Source: Labilibaculum sp. K2S
GTDB lineage: Bacteria > Bacteroidota > Bacteroidia > Bacteroidales > Marinifilaceae
Direction: 5' to 3'
Assembly: GCF_030372765.1 (NCBI RefSeq)
Contig: NZ_JAUCMW010000004.1
Span: forward strand, 1 to 64,000
Length of the DNA: 64,000 bases
Shown here: positions 1-6,401 of the stretch, one piece after another
Layout of the letters: each line of letters opens with the position of its first letter
Position numbering within the stretch: position 1 is the first letter of the stretch
Notes under the pieces: generated by a model
Seen by the model: only the letters and a program-made list of their open reading frames with translations
Database searches by the model: none
What the model was told of the DNA's origin: nothing
Made by a program: the position numbers and the translations under genes

Positions 1-87
1 GAATCATTGTTTATGCTAAATTTGTATATTTAACATTTTCAACAACCTTTCGGTGGGTGTGATCATGCTCATGCAGGGCACACACAT

Positions 88-188
88 CATGCATAAAATA
101 ATGGGGGTTTAGTAGTTCTCTGCCCCGCATCAAATTTTGTAACGGCAGACCATAACGACGCCCGCAAACCCCCATCATTTCATACATG
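88..188. repeat. Large imperfect hairpin upstream of protease-like gene
   Basis: Arms at 88-110 and 166-188 are complementary at 20 of 23 positions. They enclose a smaller 6-bp inverted repeat (TCTGCC at 119-124, GGCAGA at 144-149). The structure ends 39 bases before the next start codon. The folded shape, a long arm pair with a nested small stem just upstream of a single gene, resembles the attC-like hairpins of gene cassettes. No canonical attC core sites could be recognised, so that is inference only. Confidence 0.5.
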
Positions 189-227
189 TGACCGGTTGAC
201 GGTCATTCTAATGCAGACACATTAAAA

Positions 228-1529
228 ATGAACAGACAGAAAATGAAATATTTAAAAAATTTAATCATTATAGGCATTCTATTTACCTTGACCAGTTGCG
301 CTAACAAAAAAACTGACAAAATCATAGACAATGAGCTCAATCAATTACTTGAGCAAAAGGACTATTTCAAACTTCGTGAGCGTTTAGAAAGTAATGAAGA
401 TAAACTCACAGAAGATAGACTATTATATTATAAGGCTTTTGTTACAAACGCTTTTGGAGAAAAAAAACAATCTAATGAACATATCAATGTTTTATTGGAG
501 AAGTATAAAAATGAATTTAACGACTCGACACTAACAAGCCTATTGGACTTAAAAGCATCCAATTACTTGTATAGCCATGATTACAAACAAGCATCAGCCA
601 GTTATGCAAAAATGCTTAATGACTATCCAAACGTGTTAGACAGTGTGGAGATAGCCAATTGCAAGAATGTGAAAAATCTCTTTGTGACGTTTTCAAACGT
701 AAAGCCACAAATTATGCACAAAAATAGTTTGGTGCAAATAGCTTCTTACAGAAACAAATTCAATCATATAATGACACCCGTTAAATCAAATGGTGTTTGC
801 GAAGACTTTATTTTTGATACAGGAGCGAACTTATCAACCATTGCAGAAAGTCAGGCTAAGAAAATGAACTTAACCTTATTTGAGCAAAATGTTGACGTTG
901 GTTCTTCTACTAAAATTAATGTTCAATCAAAATTAGCAGTTGCCGACAGTTTATATGTTGGTGATATCCTTTTTGAAAATGTGGTCTTTTTAGTTCTGGC
1001 AGACGACCAGCTTACTTTTCCTGAAGTTAACTATCAGATACATGGTATTGTTGGTTTTCCTGTTATTCATCAATTAGAGGAAGTTCATTTGCATAAAAAT
1101 GGAAATATTACTGTTCCAAAATCCCCAAAAGAAAAAAAACTAAAAAATATGGTTCTAGAAGGACTTACTCCAGTTGTGAAAGTAATCTCTGACAATGACA
1201 CTTTACTTTTTACTCTCGACACAGGTGCAAAAAATTCAGAACTTTCTTTTAAATATTTCAATGAACATAAAAGCGAAATAGAAAATCGAGGAGAATTACA
1301 AACAAATGCAAGAGGTGGCGCTGGCGGACGAACAACAGTTAAAGAATATTTGCTCAAGAACTTTCCAATGAAAATTGGCACAAAAAAGACAACACTAACA
1401 GAGATTCCTGTAACGCTTGAAGAATATGATTTTAACAAATATTTTGACGGCAATTTAGGTCAAGACATTTTTAATCAATTCAATACATTAATCATTAACT
1501 TCAAATATATGTATGTTGACTTTGAGTAG
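228..1529 (+). CDS. Retropepsin-like aspartic protease, lipoprotein
   Basis: A 433-residue protein with an N-terminal lipoprotein signal (hydrophobic stretch then LTSC at about residues 21-24), so it is probably attached to the outer membrane or periplasmic face. Residues 1-150 are helical and TPR-like. Two aspartyl-protease half domains follow, each with the D-T-G-A catalytic signature (FDTGANLS near 196, LDTGAKNS near 331). That is the pattern of Bacteroidota retropepsin-like proteins of the clan AA kind. A second ATG at 243 (MKYLKN) could be the real start. The gene stands alone between a hairpin and a group II intron tail, which suggests an acquired cassette. The substrate is unknown. Confidence 0.75.
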   Translation: MNRQKMKYLKNLIIIGILFTLTSCANKKTDKIIDNELNQLLEQKDYFKLRERLESNEDKLTEDRLLYYKAFVTNAFGEKKQSNEHINVLLEKYKNEFNDSTLTSLLDLKASNYLYSHDYKQASASYAKMLNDYPNVLDSVEIANCKNVKNLFVTFSNVKPQIMHKNSLVQIASYRNKFNHIMTPVKSNGVCEDFIFDTGANLSTIAESQAKKMNLTLFEQNVDVGSSTKINVQSKLAVADSLYVGDILFENVVFLVLADDQLTFPEVNYQIHGIVGFPVIHQLEEVHLHKNGNITVPKSPKEKKLKNMVLEGLTPVVKVISDNDTLLFTLDTGAKNSELSFKYFNEHKSEIENRGELQTNARGGAGGRTTVKEYLLKNFPMKIGTKKTTLTEIPVTLEEYDFNKYFDGNLGQDIFNQFNTLIINFKYMYVDFE

Positions 1530-1548
1530 AAAAGAAGAACGAACCGCT

Positions 1549-1640
1549 AATCGAATAGCCCGCCCCGCTAGTAATCATTAGCAGGGAGAGGCTTTCACAC
1601 CACTGTACGTACGGGTCTCGTATACAGCGGTTCGTTAAGT
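1549..1640 (-). mobile_element. 3' end of a group II intron (domains V and VI), relic
   Basis: Read on the minus strand, 1640-1590 contains GAACCGCTGTATACG, the loop AGAC, then CGTACGTACAGTGGTGTG. This folds into a domain V-like stem (ACCGCTGTA with TACAGTGGT). It is followed by a domain VI-like hairpin (CCCTGCTA with TAGCGGGG) and the terminal CTATTCGATT with a likely branch-point A. No reverse transcriptase or domains I-III are seen upstream, because the PRC-barrel gene starts about 120 bases away. The element is therefore truncated. The flanks also form an 11-bp inverted repeat (AACGAACCGCT at 1539-1549, AGCGGTTCGTT at 1626-1636). Assignment is by pattern recall, not by search. Confidence 0.6.
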
Positions 1641-1757
1641 TGTGGGGAAATTTTCTTGTAAATATCAAGCATAGATTCATAACCGCGTTTCCGCAATCTT
1701 TCAAGCGTAATGGTCGTTCTTAAAATTGGACTCTGAGCCAGGACGGAAGTTGTTTTT

Positions 1758-2528
1758 TTATTGAGAAGATATTTTGATAACAGGCTCTTCGAACCAATAA
1801 CCAATGCGTTTATAATGTTGATGCAGTTTAATTTCATATTCCCTGGAAAGCTGAAATTCCTCATTGTATTCCGGAGACGATTTGATGTCTTTACGGGATA
1901 GATTGACATAGACTTTATTGTCATTCAAACTAATACGTTCAATCCATTGTGGTGAAACCAAAACTATTTTTCCCGTCCACCAGTTTTTTGTATCAACGAT
2001 TAAATATCGAATCGCCCATGTTTCTTCATCGATAATAAGCCCCTTAATATGGCCAATCTCGCCATCGTTAGCTTGTAGGTTATAGCCACTCACTTCATTG
2101 GTACTGCGCAAACTAGAATCCCACATTTCCTCCTCCTGTATTGCTTTTTCCCATTCTTTACTATCCCGTATAATATTAGGATAATATCCCCACATGTACA
2201 TGCCGTTCCAATAAGCTGGCCATCTATAATAACCATAATATTCATTTTCAAATTGTCGCGACACTGGTTTGTCGCTTGAGAGAGAAGGACTATCCTCAAT
2301 TTGTTTCTTAGTCAAATCGATGTTGATGTGTTCTAATTTTTTATTAACCTCAGTAAGCGCATATGGAGAAATCAGTACCTGCCTACCTATGAGCCAGCCT
2401 CCCGTATCGGCAATCAAGTAACGAATTGTCCAAAACTTGTCATCGAAGTAGAATTCATTAACCTTGCCTACTTCGCCATCGATACCATTTAATTTGTACC
2501 CTTTAAGGGTTTTTGAATTGATTAACAT
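1758..2528 (-). CDS. PRC-barrel domain protein
   Basis: Two PRC-barrel domains in tandem. The first is near residues 5-75 (INSKTLKGYKLNGIDGEVGK, then WTIRYLIADTGGWL) and the second near 145-215 (SGYNLQANDGEIGHIKG, then WAIRYLIVDTKNWW). Such stand-alone PRC-barrel proteins are common in stress islands, but their ligand is unknown. Start choice: AGGAGG at 2535-2540 directly touches an ATG at 2532-2534 but lies 6 bases from the ATG at 2526-2528, so the protein most likely begins MLINSKT. The gene closes the stress island and points toward the intron relic. Confidence 0.85.
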   Translation of the reverse strand: MLINSKTLKGYKLNGIDGEVGKVNEFYFDDKFWTIRYLIADTGGWLIGRQVLISPYALTEVNKKLEHINIDLTKKQIEDSPSLSSDKPVSRQFENEYYGYYRWPAYWNGMYMWGYYPNIIRDSKEWEKAIQEEEMWDSSLRSTNEVSGYNLQANDGEIGHIKGLIIDEETWAIRYLIVDTKNWWTGKIVLVSPQWIERISLNDNKVYVNLSRKDIKSSPEYNEEFQLSREYEIKLHQHYKRIGYWFEEPVIKISSQ

Positions 2529-2794
2529 AGTCATCCTCCTTTAAATTTTAAGTTAAATTTTTCCTTTGACTCACTATTTTTTCTATCATCCATTCTTCAT
2601 GCGGTATAAATGGCACGAACAAGGATATTCTCCACACCTATTCAAATAACCAGAGTATTTGTTTTATTATGCTCTATAATTTGCATATTTCCCTCTATTT
2701 GATGGTACGTACATTAGTATTTGGTTCTACTTTAGCAGTTAATGGCAAATAAAGTCCATTTAGAGCTATTTTGAATAATCGTTTTCTATGATTG

Positions 2795-2872
2795 TTTTTT
2801 CTCCTGGTATTCTTCGTTCGTGATTTCTCCTGAAGCAAAACGTTTCTGCAAAATATCCAATGGTTTTTGTAA
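2795..2872 (-). pseudogene. SHOCT-domain gene fragment (C-terminus only)
   Basis: Reading in frame after the stop of the neighbouring broken gene gives the short peptide PLDILQKRFASGEITNEEY followed by QEKKQS and a stop. This is a textbook SHOCT domain, normally the last 30 residues of a small membrane protein. The transmembrane N-terminus and the start codon are missing, so this is a deletion remnant. A second, complete SHOCT protein lies at 8678-8902. Confidence 0.7.
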
Positions 2873-3259
2873 TTAGCCAACTTTTTCAAAATGTTCTTTT
2901 ACAAATTCATACATCTGATTTTCTGTTAAATTGTCAGTTGTTTCAACGTTAATCTTAATGTTATTAAAATGGCTATCTTCTTTTAATAAGTTGTATAATT
3001 CTGTTTTTGCATTGGTCGGTCCAAACAGTAACACTTCTGAATATTCCATTATAACCACACTTAGCCTTTAAAAAAAATCTGAAAGCTGATCTTGATCTGT
3101 ATTATGTTTCAGACTTTCGTCCATGCCAAAATTTTATTTTTCTCCTTGTATGGAGAGCGATTCTATTGTATAAGAAGTAATTGAATTACTTTTTTCTTCT
3201 ATTATCTGAGCTTTGGTATGATCTAACCAAACACCAAGTATTTTTTTAGAGATTTTCAT
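2873..3259 (-). pseudogene. Stress-island protein gene with two in-frame stop codons
   Basis: One reading frame runs from the ATG at 3257-3259 to the TAA at 2873 (128 codons) but contains two internal TAA codons. The N-terminal part reads MKISKKILGVWLDHTKAQII, the middle SLKHNTDQDQLSDFF, and the C-terminal part EVLLFGPTNAKTELYNLLK to FVKEHFEK. I recall a Bacteroidota family of about 130 residues with the same order (WxDH near the N-terminus, HNxxQxQxSD in the middle, LLFGPTNAK in the C-terminal half). Both stops fall at places where that family has Lys or Glu, so simple nonsense changes explain them. No function is established. Translation could restart at the ATG at 3047-3049. Confidence 0.7.
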
Positions 3260-3280
3260 CTGTTCAATTTTTTTTGATTT

Positions 3281-3313
3281 CTGAATGTGTTCAAAAAAAT
3301 TGAACACATTCAG
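3281..3313. terminator. Perfect 14-bp hairpin at the end of the small membrane gene
   Basis: CTGAATGTGTTCAA and TTGAACACATTCAG are perfectly complementary around a 5-base loop. The hairpin overlaps the stop codon of the minus-strand gene at 3310-3493. There is no T-tract directly after the stem on the minus strand, so it may act as a 3' end stabiliser and not as an intrinsic terminator. Confidence 0.45.
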
Positions 3314-3493
3314 GAACTCACATAAATAATTTTAGTCTTTTTTCTATTTGATAGTTTTTTATCGAATACTACCCTGATTAGAACAACTAAGCCAGCAGCT
3401 GCAAGCCATAAGTGAACACCTGAGGAAGGTTTAAAAATTAGTATCCAGATAAGCACCAATAAACCAGCTATTACATAATAGTAGATTTTTCAT
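3310..3493 (-). pseudogene. Small two-helix membrane protein, frameshifted at an A-run
   Basis: From the ATG at 3491-3493 the frame is lost within a run of five A. Removing one A gives an uninterrupted 60-residue protein, MKIYYYVIAGLLVLIWILIF then a second hydrophobic segment (HLWLAAAGLVVLIRVVF) and a basic tail (DKKLSNRKK). The length of 184 bp (one over a multiple of three) fits a single-base insertion. The layout is like the lmo0937-type membrane protein next door, so this is either a decayed paralogue or a homopolymer sequencing error. Confidence 0.6.
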
Positions 3494-3504
3494 GATTTTA
3501 TACT

Positions 3505-3687
3505 TTATTGTTCGTTAATAATATTACGTAATTCCTCTTTCGATATACCAAGCTTATGTTCCAACATTTCAATCATCATTTTTTCTTTTCCATCATTGAA
3601 ACATAAATCTTCTTCGGTTATTTCAGGGAATAATTGCCTAATTTTTTCTTTTTTACTGCTCCAATTACTCTTGCTTATTGTGCCCAT
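3505..3687 (-). CDS. CsbD-family stress protein
   Basis: A 60-residue hydrophilic protein with the CsbD pattern: an N-terminal W (NWSSKKEKIRQLFPEITEEDL), a central DGKEKMMIEMLEHKLG and the closing helix ISKEELRNIIN. CsbD proteins are abundant general-stress proteins of unknown mechanism. A second family member lies at 4430-4615, and the two flank other small stress genes in the same orientation, so the group probably responds to the same signal. Confidence 0.8.
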   Translation of the reverse strand: MGTISKSNWSSKKEKIRQLFPEITEEDLCFNDGKEKMMIEMLEHKLGISKEELRNIINEQ

Positions 3688-3723
3688 TTGTTTTTAGTTT
3701 TATGTCTAATGTTCATTCTTTAC

Positions 3724-3879
3724 TTAAAGAATTCTTCTCCCTTGAATTATTCTGAGTATTACTGCAATTACAGCAATAACCAAAAGTATGTGTATAATGC
3801 CCCCGGCATTGTATCCAATAAACCCTATCGCCCAAGCGATTAGAAGGATTAAAGCAATTACATATAGTAAATTTCCCAT
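3724..3879 (-). CDS. lmo0937-family small membrane protein
   Basis: A 51-residue protein beginning MGNLLYVIALILLIAWAIGF, then GYNAGGIIHILLVIAVIAVI and a basic end LRIIQGRRIL. Two transmembrane helices separated by the G-x-x-AGG-x-IHILL motif are the hallmark of the lmo0937 (DUF5670) family. Members are typical of stress-induced clusters, and their role is not established. It sits between a CsbD gene and a coiled-coil lipoprotein gene on the same strand. Confidence 0.85.
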   Translation of the reverse strand: MGNLLYVIALILLIAWAIGFIGYNAGGIIHILLVIAVIAVILRIIQGRRIL

Positions 3880-3909
3880 GATTTCTTTGTTTGTATAAAT
3901 GGATAATAA

Positions 3910-4371
3910 TTATTCTACGTTTTCAACAGTTATATCTTTAAAAGCTTTGCCCAATTCATTCATGTCGTGGTTAAACTCTTTTTTAAATCCATTCCATTTT
4001 TCTTGTCCATCATCTTTATAGTCTGCAAGCTTCTTTTTTAATTCCTTGTTTTTTTTCTCTAATTCAACCAACTTTTTATTATAGTCAGCATTAACTTCTT
4101 TTTTTTCACTAACTAATCTGGCTTTAAATTCTGCAATGTTTTTTTCCTGAGCAACAATTAACTTTTCTGCTTCTATTTTGAATTGCTCATAGTTACTAAT
4201 TGTATCTAATCGTATTTCGTACAAGTCCATTTTAGAATCTGCCAAATCCATTTTAGCCTCCTGAACATTATCTTCTGCATTCTTAATTTTTTTAGCTGAT
4301 GATTGACAACCAAAAAGTATGGTTATTGTTAGCAATAGGATGCTTCCTAAGGCTATTATTGAATTTTTCAT
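3910..4371 (-). CDS. Coiled-coil lipoprotein
   Basis: A 153-residue protein with a lipoprotein signal (hydrophobic segment ending ILFGC at about residue 22). From residue 30 on it is almost entirely charged and helical, rich in K, E and D (AEDNVQEAKMDLADSKMDL, then LEKKNKELKKKLADYKDD). A long coiled coil anchored by lipid suggests a structural envelope role, but no named family is recognised. It is the second gene of the cluster downstream of the CsbD gene at 4430-4615. Confidence 0.75.
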   Translation of the reverse strand: MKNSIIALGSILLLTITILFGCQSSAKKIKNAEDNVQEAKMDLADSKMDLYEIRLDTISNYEQFKIEAEKLIVAQEKNIAEFKARLVSEKKEVNADYNKKLVELEKKNKELKKKLADYKDDGQEKWNGFKKEFNHDMNELGKAFKDITVENVE

Positions 4372-4429
4372 AGTTATATTTTTTAATTAAGTTTTTAATG
4401 GCAACTAATTATCTGATAAAAAAAGTTTG

Positions 4430-4615
4430 TTAATCACCATTAATAATTTTGTACAATTCTTCTTTGGTTTTACCCAACTTAATTTGTAGTTTTCCAAGCA
4501 TTTCCTCTTGTTTACCTTCTTCAAACATTAGGTCATTTTCAGTAAGGAATGCAAATTTCTTTTTAAGTTTACCTTTCTGTTCTTTCCAGTTTCCTTTTAA
4601 TTCCGTTTTATTCAT
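4430..4615 (-). CDS. CsbD-family stress protein
   Basis: A 61-residue CsbD protein: MNKTELKGNWKEQKGKLKKK, then a ten-residue step to the acidic MFEEGKQEEMLGKLQ and the end KTKEELYKIIN. It matches the family more closely than the copy at 3505-3687. It is probably the first gene of the small stress cluster. The region upstream (4672-4880) is one copy of a 210-bp repeat also found at 21814-22012. Confidence 0.88.
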   Translation of the reverse strand: MNKTELKGNWKEQKGKLKKKFAFLTENDLMFEEGKQEEMLGKLQIKLGKTKEELYKIINGD

Positions 4616-4671
4616 GTCTTTAAATATTAATTATTGCAACTGGCAATACAGTAGTGAATCAATTTCACCTT

Positions 4672-4880
4672 ACAAAGGTCAGGCTATATGTCATAGAAAC
4701 CATTACATAATTCTGTTTATTAGTTACATCATTCGCACTTTTACCAATAAATGTTAATGTAATTAACTGTAAATCATATAGCTTACTATGTGGAAATAAA
4801 GAGTACAACATTCTGTGTGGGTGAATGTAGGAGTGAGTTTTAAACGGTCCCCAAGATAGTTTTAGAATTTAATCTCCATC
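4672..4880. repeat. Copy 1 of a 210-bp diverged intergenic repeat
   Basis: This stretch aligns collinearly with 21814-22012. Shared blocks include AAAGGT(C/T)AGGCTATA, then TTAGTTACATCATTCGCAC, then GAGTTTTAAA and (T/G)TTTAATCTCCA. Both copies lie upstream of a minus-strand stress gene, in the same orientation. It probably carries a shared promoter or regulatory region. The rest of the gap to 5000 holds nothing else I can identify. Confidence 0.65.
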
Positions 4881-5000
4881 GATAAGAAGTATCACGATTG
4901 GATGTTCTGCATCTATTAGGCATAGTATTTTAAATATCTTAGTTGATACTCGAAATATTATGCCTAAATATCAAGCAATCAATGAATAAGTAAATCATAG

Positions 5001-5030
5001 AGGGGCTGTCAAAAAAAGCCCCTTATTTTT
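5001..5030. terminator. Hairpin terminator after the APC permease gene
   Basis: AGGGGCT at 5001-5007 pairs with AGCCCCT at 5017-5023 around an A-rich loop, followed on the plus strand by TTATTTTT. On the minus strand the T-rich part is in the loop. It abuts the stop of the permease gene at 5029, so it is probably that gene's 3' end despite the better plus-strand T-tract. Confidence 0.5.
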
Positions 5031-6345
5031 ATCTAAAAATTTTACCAGAGATTCCCTCTCTGGTTTTATTAACTTTTCTTTTAGTAATGGCTCTTATTAA
5101 GAATTCTATTAAAAATGACAGTGCTAATACTCCCACCGATAGTATCAAAATGGTGTACGAATCCTTTATTGAATATTTTAAAAATAAAACAATAACTCCT
5201 AGTGTAGTTATTAGAGCTAAAGCAACAAGTAACTTCGATGCTTTAGTCTTATTTATCAACTTCAGATGACCCAGATGCGTTATTGCATGAATAAATAACA
5301 CAGTAATGGATCCTATGGCCGCAATTTGAAGTAAATCTAAAAATAATATTAACAATGCCGTTAAAACTACACTAACTATAAGGCCTTCTCTGGTTTTTCC
5401 AATTGGGTTTGCAAAAAACCCTGGAAGTTCGCCATTTTTCGCCATTTGATAAGCAATATTATTGGTAGCAAATAATACGGCATTTATAGAAGATGAAGTG
5501 GCAAATAAGGCTGCTATCGAGATTATTGTAAAACCAAATACTCCAAACGCGGGTCTGGCAGCTTCTGCAAGTGCATAATCTTTAGCTTCAAGAACCTGGT
5601 CAACTTCAAGATTGCCAAAAACAGCAAATGCCAGCGCAGTATAAATAACCATTGTTATACCAATTGAAATGAAAATGGCTTTAGTCAGGTTTTTTTCCGG
5701 ATGAACAATATCCTCTGCAGTATTCGTAATTATTCTAAATCCTTCGTATGAAAAGAAAGTTATAGCAATGCTAAACAATATTTTATTCGAAGATGGATAC
5801 AATGCCGGTGCCATTAGTTCAGGCTTCATATAGATTAAGCCTACAGTGGCAAAAACAACTAATATAAGAATGGTTATTATAATTGCTACATTCTGAAACT
5901 TAACCACTTTTTTAATTCCGAAATATTGGATTGTTCCAAGTAGTGTAATAATCGATAAGGCAAATATGTTAGTGTATATCAGCGATCCTTTTAAATTTAA
6001 TAAGGCTGCTGCATAACTTCCAAAAGCTTTTGCAAGAAGAGCTAAGGAAATTAATGATGCCAGATACAACATGACACTTATTCCGCCGGTAAAAACATTT
6101 ACACCAAACGACTGAACTAAATATTCTACTATACCTCCGGCTGCAGGAAAACGCGCTCCTAACTTAGCCAGAGAATATCCACTAATTGCGGCAACAATTC
6201 CGCCTAGGATAAATGAAATATAAACCGCTTTCCCTGCAATAGCTCCAGCTTGCCCCATTAGTGCAAATATACCGGCTCCAATCATTGCGCCAACTCCCAA
6301 TCCAACTGCCGACCATAATCCAATTTTATTTTTTGATTTATCCAT
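5029..6345 (-). CDS. APC-family amino acid permease
   Basis: A 438-residue integral membrane protein with about 12 hydrophobic helices. The first helix carries the GxGIFALMG-type motif of the amino acid-polyamine-cation superfamily (GLGVGAMIGAGIFALMGQAG), and helix 6 has the motif FFSYEGFR. It would exchange or import amino acids or amines with protons, but the substrate cannot be read from the sequence. It follows the P-type ATPase gene by 56 bases on the same strand. APC permeases of this kind often sit in stress islands, perhaps for acid resistance. Confidence 0.85.
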   Translation of the reverse strand: MDKSKNKIGLWSAVGLGVGAMIGAGIFALMGQAGAIAGKAVYISFILGGIVAAISGYSLAKLGARFPAAGGIVEYLVQSFGVNVFTGGISVMLYLASLISLALLAKAFGSYAAALLNLKGSLIYTNIFALSIITLLGTIQYFGIKKVVKFQNVAIIITILILVVFATVGLIYMKPELMAPALYPSSNKILFSIAITFFSYEGFRIITNTAEDIVHPEKNLTKAIFISIGITMVIYTALAFAVFGNLEVDQVLEAKDYALAEAARPAFGVFGFTIISIAALFATSSSINAVLFATNNIAYQMAKNGELPGFFANPIGKTREGLIVSVVLTALLILFLDLLQIAAIGSITVLFIHAITHLGHLKLINKTKASKLLVALALITTLGVIVLFLKYSIKDSYTILILSVGVLALSFLIEFLIRAITKRKVNKTREGISGKIFR

Positions 6346-6401
6346 TCACTAATTTTTGAAAGATATTACTCTCTTGTTAAGTTTTTCATTGAATTTCCTT
6401 A

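Noticed and set aside
1595..1924. A 109-residue minus-strand frame ending EPLYTRPVRTVV
   Set aside because: Its end is translated from the intron's domain V region and its beginning overlaps the PRC-barrel gene in another frame. It is not a protein of its own.
2695..2889. A 64-residue minus-strand frame rich in Lys and Arg
   Set aside because: It is out of frame with the clear SHOCT C-terminus encoded by the same DNA and has no family-like pattern; it is a shadow.
3100..3300. Repeated T- and A-runs that could suggest a CRISPR-like or array structure
   Set aside because: No regular repeat-spacer period is present; the DNA is explained by the broken gene and a hairpin.
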